The notes beneath the pieces are model-generated. The model saw nothing but the letters and a program-made list of their open reading frames with translations. It made no database searches and was not told the DNA's origin. A stretch of DNA of 64,000 nucleotides, taken from positions 773,501-837,500 of the forward strand of contig NZ_WUPT01000002.1 in assembly GCF_009830125.1 (NCBI RefSeq), written 5' to 3'. This DNA is from Kangsaoukella pontilimi (GTDB lineage: Bacteria > Pseudomonadota > Alphaproteobacteria > Rhodobacterales > Rhodobacteraceae). Position 1 is the first letter of the stretch; every line of letters starts with the position of its first letter. The translations under genes and the position numbers were made by a program. Below are positions 9,085-17,003 of the stretch, in pieces.

Positions 9085-10422
9085 ATGCGCCTCAGCCGAT
9101 ATTTTCTGCCCGTGCTCAAGGAAACCCCCGCAGACGCCCAGATCGTCAGCCACCGGCTGATGCTGCGCGCGGGTATGATCAAGCAGGCTTCCGCCGGCAT
9201 CTATTCCTGGCTGCCGCTGGGCTACAAAGTGCTGCGCAGGGTCGAGCAGATCGTGCACGAGGAACAGCAGCGCGCCGGTCACATCCCGGTGCTGATGCCG
9301 ACGCTGCAATCGGCCGATCTCTGGCGCGAGAGCGGGCGCTACGACGCCTATGGTGAAGAGCTTCTGCGCATCCGCGACCGGCATGACCGGGATATGCTCT
9401 ACGGTCCGACCAACGAGGAGATGATCACGGATATCTTCCGCTCCTACGTGTCGAGCTACCGCGACCTGCCGCTGACGCTTTATCACATTCAGTGGAAGTT
9501 CCGCGACGAGCGGCGCCCGCGCTTTGGCGTGATGCGGGGGCGCGAGTTCCTGATGAAGGACGGCTATAATTTCGACCTGACCAAGGAAGACGCGCTCCAC
9601 GCCTATAACCGTCACCTTGTGTCCTACCTCCGCACCTACGAGCGGATGGGGCTGCAGGCGATCCCGATGCGTGCCGATGGCGGGCCCATTGGCGGGGACT
9701 ACACGCATGAATTTCTGGTGCTGGCCGAGACGGGCGAGAGCGAGGTGTTCTACGACAGCGCCGTGACCGACCTGACCTTTGGCGACCGCGAGATCGACTA
9801 TGACAGCGTCGATCAGTGCCAGGCGATCCTGGAGGAATTCACGTCGCGCTATGCCCGCACCGACGAGACCCATGACGCTGCGATCTTCGACCGCGACGTG
9901 CCGTCCGAGCGGCAGAAAAGCGCGCGAGGCATCGAGGTGGGGCAGATCTTCTATTTCGGGACCAAGTATTCCGACGCGATGGGCGCCGCGGTTCAGGGAC
10001 CGGACGGCAAGCAGGTGAACGTCCATATGGGGTCCCACGGGATCGGGGTCAGCCGTCTTGTGGGTGCCCTGATCGAGGCAAACCATGACGACAAGGGCAT
10101 CATCTGGCCCGAGGGTGTGACCCCTTTCCATGCGGGGATCGTGAACCTCCGGCAGGGCGACGCGGCCACGGATGCGGCCTGCGACGAGCTTTACAAGGGG
10201 CTTGCCGCGAAGGGGCTGGAGGCGCTCTACGACGACCGCGACGAACGGGCGGGCGCCAAATTCGCCACGATGGACCTGATCGGCCTGCCGTGGCGGGTCA
10301 CCGTGGGGCCGCGCGGGTTGGAAAAAGGCGTGGTCGAACTGACCTCGCGGCGGACGGGCGAAAGCGAGGAGATGTCGGTCACCGCCGCCATTGACCGGCT
10401 GGCCCAGATCTACGGCGTCTGA
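9085..10422 (+). CDS. proS: Prolyl-tRNA synthetase (short alphaproteobacterial form)
   Basis: A 445-residue class II synthetase that charges tRNA-Pro. Motif 1 is around residues 29-90 ([23 protein letters not shown]). The TNEE segment and motif 2 ([19 protein letters not shown]) bind ATP and proline. Motif 3 is in [20 protein letters not shown]-terminal anticodon-binding domain follows. The editing insertion found in the longer E. coli enzyme (about 570 residues) is absent, as is normal for this lineage, so editing would depend on a separate YbaK/ProX-type protein. The start MRLSRYFLP is preceded by a GGAGA site. Confidence 0.97.
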   Translation: MRLSRYFLPVLKETPADAQIVSHRLMLRAGMIKQASAGIYSWLPLGYKVLRRVEQIVHEEQQRAGHIPVLMPTLQSADLWRESGRYDAYGEELLRIRDRHDRDMLYGPTNEEMITDIFRSYVSSYRDLPLTLYHIQWKFRDERRPRFGVMRGREFLMKDGYNFDLTKEDALHAYNRHLVSYLRTYERMGLQAIPMRADGGPIGGDYTHEFLVLAETGESEVFYDSAVTDLTFGDREIDYDSVDQCQAILEEFTSRYARTDETHDAAIFDRDVPSERQKSARGIEVGQIFYFGTKYSDAMGAAVQGPDGKQVNVHMGSHGIGVSRLVGALIEANHDDKGIIWPEGVTPFHAGIVNLRQGDAATDAACDELYKGLAAKGLEALYDDRDERAGAKFATMDLIGLPWRVTVGPRGLEKGVVELTSRRTGESEEMSVTAAIDRLAQIYGV

Positions 10423-10468
10423 GCCGCCATCCGGTCATTCTGACGCAGCGGACGCAACCAAGCGCGAT

Positions 10469-10481
10469 GTGAACCGTTCAC
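10469..10481. promoter_or_regulatory. 13-bp palindrome upstream of the aldose dehydrogenase gene
   Basis: GTGAACCGTTCAC is a perfect odd palindrome (GTGAAC-C-GTTCAC), 30 bp before the start codon at 10511. Its TGAAC-C-GTTCA core is identical to that in the TetR-linked palindrome at 52741. Immediately after it, ACTCTC and GAGAGT form a loose inverted repeat up to 10506. Confidence 0.4.
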
Positions 10482-10510
10482 TCTCTGAACACCAAGTTTG
10501 GAGAGTAACC

Positions 10511-11737
10511 ATGATCAAGCGTACCCTATTCCTGACCGCAACCGGCATCGGCATGTCGGTGGGCCTTGCCTTTGCAGGCGCTCATACCGGTGTTGCCCCG
10601 GTCGAGCAGGGCGAAAAGAACGTGCCCGAGTTCGAACCGGCCTTCGAGATGCAGACCCGCGCGCCGGCCATCAGCAACCCGGTCACGCTGTCGACCGAGA
10701 CTGTCGTCGAGGGGCTGGCCCATCCGTGGGGTATCGAGGTGCTGCCGGGTGGCGGATATCTCGTCACCGAGCGCGAGGGCCGTCTTCGCGTGATCGACGC
10801 CGAGGGCGAGCTTAAGGCCGCGATCAAGGGCGTGCCTCAGGTTCTGAACATGGAACAGGGCGGGCTTCTGGACGTGGCGCTGGCCGAGGATTTCGAACAA
10901 TCCCGCCGCATCTTTTTCACCTACGCCAAGCCGATGGAGGGCAACATGTCCGCCACCGCCGCCGCGACGGGTGTGCTGAACGCCGACATGACGGTGCTGA
11001 GCGAGGTCGAGGACATCTTCGTGCAGGACCCGCCTTCGCCGTCGCCCATGCATTACGGCAGCCGGATCGTGCTGGATGGCGATTATGCCTATGTGACCAC
11101 GGGCGAACACTTCACGCAGGAAGAGCGTGTGCTGGCGCAGGACAAAGGCGCGACCTATGGCAAGGTGATCCGCGTGACGCTGTCGGGCGAAACGCCCGAC
11201 GACAATCCCTTCGTTGATGAAGAGGGCAGCGTCGATACGATCTGGACGCTTGGTCACCGGAACGTGCAGGGCGCCGACATCCACCCCGAAACGGGCGACC
11301 TCTGGACGCTGGAGCATGGACCCCAGGGCGGTGACGAGTTGAACCTGATCGAGGCGGGCGCGAATTACGGCTGGCCCGAGGTCAGCTATGGCGAGCAGTA
11401 CGGTGGCGCGCCCATCGGCACGGGCGAGCCGCGCGCCGAGGGCTTCACCGAGCCGCGCTATTACTGGGATCCGGTGATCGCGCCGGGCGGCTTCACCTTC
11501 TACGAAGGCGAGATGTTCGACTGGAACGGTGACGTGATCGCCTCGTCGCTCTATCCGGGCGGTCTGGTGCGCCTGACGCTGGACGGTGACAGGGTCAACG
11601 GCGAGGCGCGCTATCTGGCCGAAGAACTGGGGCGCGTGCGCGACATCGAGGTCGACGCCGACGGCTCGGTTCTGGTGCTGACGGACTACGCCGATGGCGC
11701 GGTGATCCGCGTGATGCCGGCGACCGCGTCGAACTAA
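10511..11737 (+). CDS. PQQ-dependent soluble aldose sugar dehydrogenase (YliI/Asd-like)
   Basis: A 408-residue protein. The signal peptide (MIKRTLFLTATGIGMSVGLAFAG) sends it to the periplasm. The mature protein shows the six-bladed glucose/sorbosone dehydrogenase fold: GLAHPWGIEVLPGGGYLVTER near residue 75, GGLLDVALAEDF near 118, LGHRNVQGADIHPETGDLW near 245, and HGPQGGDELNLIEAGANYGWP, a PQQ- and Ca2+-site signature. It would oxidise aldoses using PQQ; the electron acceptor is unknown. It follows proS by 88 bp with a separate palindrome in between, so it probably has its own promoter. A strong terminator follows. Confidence 0.9.
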   Translation: MIKRTLFLTATGIGMSVGLAFAGAHTGVAPVEQGEKNVPEFEPAFEMQTRAPAISNPVTLSTETVVEGLAHPWGIEVLPGGGYLVTEREGRLRVIDAEGELKAAIKGVPQVLNMEQGGLLDVALAEDFEQSRRIFFTYAKPMEGNMSATAAATGVLNADMTVLSEVEDIFVQDPPSPSPMHYGSRIVLDGDYAYVTTGEHFTQEERVLAQDKGATYGKVIRVTLSGETPDDNPFVDEEGSVDTIWTLGHRNVQGADIHPETGDLWTLEHGPQGGDELNLIEAGANYGWPEVSYGEQYGGAPIGTGEPRAEGFTEPRYYWDPVIAPGGFTFYEGEMFDWNGDVIASSLYPGGLVRLTLDGDRVNGEARYLAEELGRVRDIEVDADGSVLVLTDYADGAVIRVMPATASN

Positions 11738-11765
11738 AGACCTCGCGGTCCATCCCCGCTTTTCG

Positions 11766-11798
11766 GGCCGGGCATCCTCTGGGGTGCCCGGCCTTTTT
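11766..11798 (+). terminator. Rho-independent terminator after the aldose dehydrogenase gene
   Basis: The arms GGCCGGGCA (11766-11774) and TGCCCGGCC (11785-11793) form a perfect 9-bp stem with a 10-base loop. Five Ts follow at once. Confidence 0.9.
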
Positions 11799-11868
11799 AT
11801 GCCTGCCGCCGCGGGTCCGGTTGACCAAACCGCGCCATTCGGCGACAGAAGGGAAAACCGGAGCAGAC

Positions 11869-13152
11869 ATGGCCAGCCCCGCGCCTTTCTCGAAATACGA
11901 ATTCCTCATTGCATGGCGTTACCTGCGCGCGAAACGCGCCGAAGGCGGTGTCAGCGTGATGACATGGATCAGCCTCATCGGCATCACTTTGGCCGTCGCA
12001 GCGCTGATCATCACGCTGGCCGTGCGCTCGGGCTTCCGGGACGAATTCGTGACCACGATCCTCGGCGCCAACGCCCATGTGACGATCTACAACAGCGCCA
12101 TCCGGGACGAAAACGGGCGGCTGACCCGCTCGATCCCCGATTATACCGATGTGGCCGCAGAGCTTGCCGCCGTCGAGGGCGTGGTGCGTGCCGCGCCCCT
12201 GGTCAAAGGTCAGGTCATGGCCGTGTTCCGGGACCAGAACACGGGCCTGGAAATTCACGGGATCGGGGCCGACGACCTGGCCCAGATCCCCCGTGTGGCC
12301 GACCCCGCCACGGGGATCGGCGATCTGGCCAATTTTGCGCAGGGCGTCTCGATCGGGCGCGAGGCGGCGCGGTCACTGGGCATTTCGGTGGGCGACGTGG
12401 TACGCCTGATTTCGCCCAACGGAGTCCGGACGGCTTTCGGCACCAGCCCCCGCGTGGGCGAATACCAGGTCGTGCATATCTTCAACTCGGGCCGCTACGA
12501 TATCGACCGGACGCGGGCCTATATGCCGTTCACCGAAGCGCAGGCGTTTTTCAATCGCGACGGTGTGGCCGACGAGATCGACGTCACCGTGACCGAACCC
12601 GAAGCCATCAACGAGATGGTGCCGACGCTTCTGGCCGCGGCGGGCGACAGGGCGCTGGCCTGGACGTGGCAGGATTCGGCGGGCGGGTTCCTGCGCGCGC
12701 TCGAGGTCGAGGACACGGTGATGTTCGTGCTGATGAGCGTCCTTGTCCTGATTGCGTCGATGAACATCATCTCGGGCCTCGTCATGCTGGTGAAGAACAA
12801 GGGCCGCGACATCGGAATCCTGAGGACCATCGGCCTGACCGAGGGCGCGATCCTCAGGGTGTTCTTCCTGACGGGCGCGCTGGTGGGCACCATCGGCACG
12901 ATCCTCGGCGTGGTTCTCGGCTGCCTTTTCGCCATCTATTTCGACGCGATCCTCGCCTTCGTGAACGGGGCCGCCGGCGGCGGCGTCTGGGACGGGGCGG
13001 TGCGCGGCATCTACCGGCTGCCGGCCAAGCTGGAGGCGGGCGACGTCCTGTCGGCGGTGGCGCTGTCCTTGTTCCTGTCCTGGGGCATTACCCTGTTGCC
13101 CGCGCGGCGCGCGGCGCGGATGAACCCGGTGGAGGCCTTGCGCTATGAGTGA
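11869..13152 (+). CDS. Lipoprotein-releasing ABC transporter permease (LolC/LolE)
   Basis: A 427-residue inner-membrane protein starting [23 protein letters not shown]. There is one N-terminal helix (residues about 27-48, with the [20 protein letters not shown] pattern) and a periplasmic domain to about 280. Three C-terminal FtsX-type helices follow, ending [17 protein letters not shown]. With LolD it extracts lipoproteins from the inner membrane and hands them to LolA. Only one permease gene is present, so it probably works as a homodimer (LolF-like), as in other alphaproteobacteria. It overlaps lolD by 8 bases. The start at 11869 is preferred over a TTG at 11821. Confidence 0.93.
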   Translation: MASPAPFSKYEFLIAWRYLRAKRAEGGVSVMTWISLIGITLAVAALIITLAVRSGFRDEFVTTILGANAHVTIYNSAIRDENGRLTRSIPDYTDVAAELAAVEGVVRAAPLVKGQVMAVFRDQNTGLEIHGIGADDLAQIPRVADPATGIGDLANFAQGVSIGREAARSLGISVGDVVRLISPNGVRTAFGTSPRVGEYQVVHIFNSGRYDIDRTRAYMPFTEAQAFFNRDGVADEIDVTVTEPEAINEMVPTLLAAAGDRALAWTWQDSAGGFLRALEVEDTVMFVLMSVLVLIASMNIISGLVMLVKNKGRDIGILRTIGLTEGAILRVFFLTGALVGTIGTILGVVLGCLFAIYFDAILAFVNGAAGGGVWDGAVRGIYRLPAKLEAGDVLSAVALSLFLSWGITLLPARRAARMNPVEALRYE

Positions 13153-13819
13153 GGTTCTGCGGCTTGCGGGCATCGAGAAGACCTACAACCGGGGCAAGCC
13201 CAATGCGCTGACCGTGCTCGACGGCGCGTCGATCACGCTGAATGCGGGCGAGGTCGTGGCGCTGGTTGCGCCTTCGGGCGCAGGCAAGTCGACGCTTCTG
13301 CACATTGCCGGGCTACTGGACGACGCGGACGCGGGCGAGGTGGCGATCGGCGGAACGGTCTTCACCGGCGCGTCGGATCGGAAGCGCACTGCGGCGCGGC
13401 GGGCCGATGTGGGCTTCGTCTACCAGTTCCACCACCTTCTCCCCGAGTTCTCGGCCATCGAGAACGTGATGCTGCCGCAACTGGCCGACGGCGTGGCCGA
13501 TGGCGCGGCGCGGGAGCGGGCCATGACGCTCCTGGAGCGGGTGGGCGTGGCCAGTCGGGCCGAGAACCGCCCCGCTGCGCTGTCCGGCGGCGAGCAGCAG
13601 CGCGTGGCGTTCTGCCGGGCGCTGGCCAACGCGCCGCGGCTATTGCTGGCGGACGAGCCTACGGGGAACCTTGACCCCGCAACTTCGGACACCGTGTTCG
13701 GGGCGTTGATGGCGCTGGTGCGCGAGACCGGCATGTCGGCGCTGATCGCCACGCATAACCCCGAGCTTGCCGCGCGGATGGACCGGACGGTGCGGCTGGA
13801 GGGCGGGCTTCTGGTCTGA
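13145..13819 (+). CDS. lolD: Lipoprotein-releasing ABC transporter ATPase LolD
   Basis: A 224-residue ABC ATPase. The Walker A is APSGAGKST (residues 42-50), the Q-loop [14 protein letters not shown], the signature LSGGEQQRV, and the Walker [24 protein letters not shown] is characteristic of the LolD/MacB subfamily. It overlaps the permease gene by 8 bases, so the two form an operon. It drives release of outer-membrane lipoproteins from the inner membrane. Confidence 0.95.
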   Translation: MSEVLRLAGIEKTYNRGKPNALTVLDGASITLNAGEVVALVAPSGAGKSTLLHIAGLLDDADAGEVAIGGTVFTGASDRKRTAARRADVGFVYQFHHLLPEFSAIENVMLPQLADGVADGAARERAMTLLERVGVASRAENRPAALSGGEQQRVAFCRALANAPRLLLADEPTGNLDPATSDTVFGALMALVRETGMSALIATHNPELAARMDRTVRLEGGLLV

Positions 13820-13886
13820 CCCGATTTGTTCTGCATCAAGGCCTGGCGGGACGGCGTGCTGTCAGATGAGACAAGGAGGACAGGAC

Positions 13887-14291
13887 ATGACCCATTCGAT
13901 CACAGCATTTCTGGCAGGGGCGCTTCTGGTGCTTGGCACAGGGGCCGCTCAGGCGGCCGACACTGCGGGCCGGACCTCGTATCTCGACCACTGTGCCGTC
14001 TGCCACGGTACGGGCGCGCGGGGCGACGGGCCGATGGCGCCTGTGCTGAGCCCGGCGCCTCCGGACCTGACCGGGCTGGCGGCGGCGAATGGCGGGGTGT
14101 TCCCGATGGGACGGGTCCTGCGCATGATCGACGGCCGCCGCGAGGTGCTGTCCCATGGCGGGTCAATGCCGATCTTCGGCCTTTTGCTCGACGGGCCGTC
14201 GCGCGCGGTTCTGGCACCCGACGGGACCGAAATTGTGGCCAGCGAGTCTCTGGTGGGCATCGCCGAATGGCTTGCTTCGGTTCAGAGGTGA
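13887..14291 (+). CDS. Periplasmic c-type cytochrome
   Basis: A 134-residue protein with a signal peptide (MTHSITAFLAGALLVLGTG, cleavage after AQA). A single haem-binding CAVCH sits near residue 36 in the context YLDHCAVCHGTGARGDGP. The distal ligand is probably one of the Met residues in VFPMGRVLRM or GGSMPIFG. The LSPAPPDLTGLAAANGGVFP region matches class I monohaem cytochromes. The start follows an AAGGAGG site. It lies 67 bp after lolD in the same direction. The redox partner is unknown. Confidence 0.9.
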   Translation: MTHSITAFLAGALLVLGTGAAQAADTAGRTSYLDHCAVCHGTGARGDGPMAPVLSPAPPDLTGLAAANGGVFPMGRVLRMIDGRREVLSHGGSMPIFGLLLDGPSRAVLAPDGTEIVASESLVGIAEWLASVQR

Positions 14292-14408
14292 GGCGCAGTT
14301 GCATCGGCTGAATCCGGCCCATCCCCCCTTTTTTCTCGAGGAATTCCGGAACATCGGGTCGGGGGGCTGCGTTTTCTTTTCGAAGGCTGATTTTGAAAGG
14401 AGAACGTT

Positions 14409-14618
14409 ATGAATTGGGACCAGATCAAAGGCGAATGGCTGCAACTCAAGGGCTCGGCGCGCGAGCGTTGGGGCGAGATGACCGATGACGAGCTGCAGGA
14501 AGCGCGCGGCGAGCGCGAACAGCTGATCGGGCTGGTGCAGTCGAAATACGGCAAGGCGCGCGCCGAGGCGGAAGCCGAGGTCGACGCGTGGCATGCCGAA
14601 CTGAAAGGCGCTGCGTAA
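14409..14618 (+). CDS. CsbD family stress protein
   Basis: A 69-residue hydrophilic protein starting MNWDQIKGEWLQLKGSARERW, the CsbD signature. It has a strong AAGGAG ribosome site. CsbD proteins accumulate under general stress, and their molecular function is unknown. A terminator follows, so it is probably a single-gene unit. Confidence 0.92.
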   Translation: MNWDQIKGEWLQLKGSARERWGEMTDDELQEARGEREQLIGLVQSKYGKARAEAEAEVDAWHAELKGAA

Positions 14619-14661
14619 GAGCGCTTTGGGCACAGCCCCAAGGGTGCGCCCAGCAGACATG

Positions 14662-14694
14662 CGCCGGAGGTCCTGACGGGCCTTCGGCGTTTTT
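14662..14694 (+). terminator. Terminator after csbD-like gene
   Basis: CGCCGGAGG (14662-14670) pairs with CCTTCGGCG (14681-14689) through one G-U pair, and TTTTT follows. Confidence 0.75.
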
Positions 14695-14700
14695 CATTTG

Positions 14701-14770
14701 CGCCCGGCTTCGCCGGTCGCGGTGGGCCGCCAGCGGCGGTCTTTCGAGTATTTTTGAACAGAAGAAGCGG
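14701..14770. repeat. Intergenic palindromic repeat, copy C
   Basis: A GC-rich hairpin (GGCTTCGCC, then GCCGCCAGCGGCGG) leads into TTTCGAGTATTTTTGAACAGAAGAAG, the arm-plus-tail signature of the family. The rest of the 471-bp gene-free stretch 14619-15089 holds only the csbD terminator and GC-rich sequence with no supported ORF or RNA gene. Confidence 0.6.
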
Positions 14771-15089
14771 GCTGTTCGTCCCTTGTGTCTCCGTCCTTCG
14801 TTCGGGCGGGTGGGGAAGAGAGCGGCGCCGCTCGGGTGCGCCGGTTTCCTGTCTTGGGTCCTTGGGCGTGGTGCCCTTCGGTGGCCGTCTAGGACCGGGA
14901 GGCGTGCGAGGGGGTGTCAGCCCCGTCCCGTGAGGGCGCGCGCGTCCCGCGAAACCATTCTGGCAGGCGGGTTGGGGTAAGTGGCCCCGCGCCGCCTGTG
15001 TCGTTCGAACGGGGGCAGGTATCGCAGGCAAAGGTTAGGGGCCGGTGTGGCGTCCGCGCGGTGGGGCGCCGGGCGGTGCAACGGCCGCG

Positions 15090-15308
15090 TCAGCCAATAT
15101 ACACCCAGGCGGCGGTGCCGAAGGTGGCGAGGGTGTAGAGCGAGAAGACCGGATGGGCGGCGGTGAAGCGGAGGCCCAGCGGGTCCTTGAACCTCAGCCA
15201 GTCGGCATAGTCGTCGCGGAAGCCTTCGCTCACCACGAGGAGGACGCCCAGAACCAGCACCCAGAGCGCGATCGCGCCGATCATCAGGACGTCGGGGGTC
15301 AGGGACAT
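15090..15308 (-). CDS. Small two-helix membrane protein, unrecognised
   Basis: 72 residues starting MSLTPDVLMIGAIALWVLVLG, with a GGAGG ribosome site upstream. There are two hydrophobic segments: residues 8-24, and 51-70 (PVFSLYTLATFGTAAWVYIG, which ends the protein). They are joined by a charged loop, EGFRDDYADWLRFKDPLGLR. The predicted hairpin has its loop on one side of the inner membrane. No family is recognised and no function is proposed. Confidence 0.65.
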   Translation of the reverse strand: MSLTPDVLMIGAIALWVLVLGVLLVVSEGFRDDYADWLRFKDPLGLRFTAAHPVFSLYTLATFGTAAWVYIG

Positions 15309-15490
15309 CGCGCCTCCTTTCGCGCATGGCGCGTCCGCAAAGACTAGCGTGCGGGAAGACCGGCGGGAAGCGGTGGGGCGGCTTTCGGGAGGGTGCATGG
15401 CGGGTGGGCCTTGGCCGGACCCCTGATGGCGGCGTTAAAACGCGGATGCCGGAGAGGCCGGGCGCGGGCCCGGCCTTTGGCCCCAAGGGG

Positions 15491-15610
15491 CTACTTGCCG
15501 ACCTTCTTGCCGCCCACCATGGGCGCGTGTTTGAGCGAGGCGGGGGCCTTGGGCTTTTCCTTCTTCGGCTTCTTGGCCTCTTTGTTTCCCTTGTTCTTTT
15601 CCTTCGACAT
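15491..15610 (-). CDS. 39-residue lysine-rich small protein
   Basis: The ORF starts at 15610 (MSKEKNKGNKEAKKPKK) and ends APMVGGKKVGK before a TAG. An AGGAG ribosome-binding site sits 7 bases upstream. It is extremely basic: about 40 percent of the residues are lysine. From memory, small proteins of this composition ending in a G-K-K-like motif are common, unnamed genes in Rhodobacteraceae. Nucleic-acid binding is plausible but inferred only from charge. Confidence 0.6.
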   Translation of the reverse strand: MSKEKNKGNKEAKKPKKEKPKAPASLKHAPMVGGKKVGK

Positions 15611-16098
15611 GTGGTCACTCCTGAATGCGCCCGGCCCTCTCGGGGCGGCGGGACGGTCATGCTTTCAGAAGATCAGGGGGGTCGGACCGGTCCGGCTGCG
15701 CCGGCAAAACGTCCGGTGGACGTTTTGAGGTCCGAACGGGCGGAGCCCCTTCGTCGGTCCTTCGCCTTAGCCGTTCCATCGGCGGGGCGGTCGGATCGGA
15801 AGGGCGGCGCCCGGTTTGCCACGATGATCCCTTGGGGCAGCAGGCCGGTGGCCTGCGGGGTGGAGGGTGCGCCTGATTGGGGTGAGTCGCAATGGGCTTT
15901 GTGTGCTCGGTGGGGCGAGGGTAGACCGGGCTTAAGCCCGGCTTTCGGGCAGATGGTGGGTAGGGTGGGAGTTCACCCCACCGTGGCGTCAGCAGAGACG
16001 GCGCGACATGCCGGGGTGAAACCCCGGCCTAGTAGTGTTTCGAGTAATGAGAAGTTCTATAGGAACTCCGACCTTCAGCGATCGACAGCGAGGCCAGG
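15611..16098. other. Gene-free stretch with three perfect or near-perfect hairpins
   Basis: No ORF here is supported: long frames lack ribosome sites and use atypical codons. Three inverted repeats are seen: CCGGGCTTAAGCCCGG (15926-15941), GGGTGGG/CACCCCACC around 15963-15982, and GCCGGGGT-GAA-ACCCCGGC (16010-16028). None is followed by a T-run. Base composition falls sharply after about 16030, the apparent edge of the AT-rich insert. Confidence 0.5.
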
Positions 16099-16590
16099 TT
16101 AATATTTTGACCGGATTGCAACTGCGTGATCTATCCAAGCTGCAATATTCGCCGATATTCGACTGTAGGCGGTCCTACTATCGACGTTACCAGGGTCCAA
16201 GACGGGAACTATTCGATCCAGCGGTACGCCTCTTACATTGAATTCGGAAAAAGGATTGTTTCCCGGATAGCTCTGATAGCCATAGCGATCCTGTAGGCGA
16301 TCAATTCTTACGCCTAGTAGGCCCTTTCCAGAGTTCCAACCCTCAAGAATTTCGTAATTGATCCACTTTCGTCCTGCAGTTTCGGCGCCAATCAAGACTA
16401 CGACACATGATTTCCCATGCATCTGATTTGAAATCCACCGTGTGATAGCTTGGTCGCCTCCCCGCTTGATCTGTTCCCAATCATTGTCTGAGGCAACGCG
16501 GTTACCGTCGACCATTCCAATATTTCTCACTTGGCCTGCTCTCCAGGCGTCATTTGAATAGTGGAAGCTGAAGAAGACTCTCTTAACCAT
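16099..16590 (-). CDS. ThsB-like TIR-domain protein (Thoeris-type sensor/NADase candidate)
   Basis: 163 residues from MVKRVFFSFHYSND. The pattern RVFFSFHY, WEQIK, ITRWI, VVVLIGAETAGRKW, NYEIL and GNNPF closely follows the MTH538 TIR-like family (PF08937) that includes Thoeris ThsB. The Glu at position 80 (INYEI) aligns, from memory, with the catalytic Glu of Bacillus ThsB. ThsB proteins sense phage and make a cyclic-ADP-ribose-type signal from NAD; here that role is inferred. The gene overlaps the upstream membrane-protein gene by 64 bases, so expression is coupled. The pair is AT-rich (about 37-47 percent GC in hand-counted lines, against 68 percent in parE), indicating acquisition. No ThsA gene is nearby. 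Confidence 0.85.
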   Translation of the reverse strand: MVKRVFFSFHYSNDAWRAGQVRNIGMVDGNRVASDNDWEQIKRGGDQAITRWISNQMHGKSCVVVLIGAETAGRKWINYEILEGWNSGKGLLGVRIDRLQDRYGYQSYPGNNPFSEFNVRGVPLDRIVPVLDPGNVDSRTAYSRISANIAAWIDHAVAIRSKY

Positions 16591-17000
16591 TGAAATAGCC
16601 CTAGTTCGTATGATGCCGCTGCAATAATGGATAGTAGAATAATACCGTGAAATGCTACCAAGGTTTTCGAGAATGTTGCAGAAATCCAACCGCCAACATC
16701 TATTGATAAGTCGCTAGCATTCATGTCAAAATTTACTGGAATATCTGTGTTCTTGCGTACTCTTTCATAGTGAGCACGATACTTTCTCTCTTCCCACAAG
16801 AAGTAGCCATCGAGACCCCAAAATACGGCCAGCGGAACGATAGAAAATAAGCCGAGGCCAAGGCTGCCTTGGTTGACGGCAAACGAAAGCAGTGCCGTGA
16901 CGATGAGAACGGTCCAGCCTTTCAAAAGAAACGAATTGGTGGATAGGCGATTCACTACGCCTTGAATAAATTCTAGATGCTTAATTCGAGGTTCATCCAT
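16527..17000 (-). CDS. Three-helix membrane protein paired with the TIR gene, candidate effector
   Basis: A 157-residue protein starting MDEPRIKHLEFIQGVVNRLS. Predicted membrane helices are at about 28-44, 47-67 and 113-133. A charged loop lies between the second and third (DGYFLWEERKYRAHYERVR) and may form an amphipathic helix. The N-terminal amphipathic part and the FWGLDGYFLxEER pattern recall a widespread family of small unannotated membrane proteins often beside TIR-like genes (memory only). It starts 3 bases after the parE stop codon and overlaps the TIR gene by 64 bases. In a Thoeris-like reading it would be the membrane-damaging effector. No biochemical function can be read from the sequence. 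Confidence 0.7.
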   Translation of the reverse strand: MDEPRIKHLEFIQGVVNRLSTNSFLLKGWTVLIVTALLSFAVNQGSLGLGLFSIVPLAVFWGLDGYFLWEERKYRAHYERVRKNTDIPVNFDMNASDLSIDVGGWISATFSKTLVAFHGIILLSIIAAASYELGLFQWLRESSSASTIQMTPGEQAK

Positions 17001-17003
17001 ATA

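Noticed and set aside
8842..10131. Antisense ORF of 429 codons opposite proS
   Set aside because: No ribosome site or recognised domain. It is explained by proS reading-frame bias.
15000..15022. tRNA T-loop-like CGTTCGAACG
   Set aside because: No acceptor stem, anticodon arm or CCA-side pairing around it. It is a chance palindrome.
16049..16070. FRT-like sequence (GAAGTTCTATAGGAACTCC)
   Set aside because: Only one partial arm of about ten matching bases with no second arm or spacer, so it is chance.
15326..16102. 258-codon plus-strand ORF in the gap before the TIR gene
   Set aside because: Composition is unlike a protein and it contains the lysine-rich gene in antisense and the hairpin cluster. 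No domain or ribosome site.
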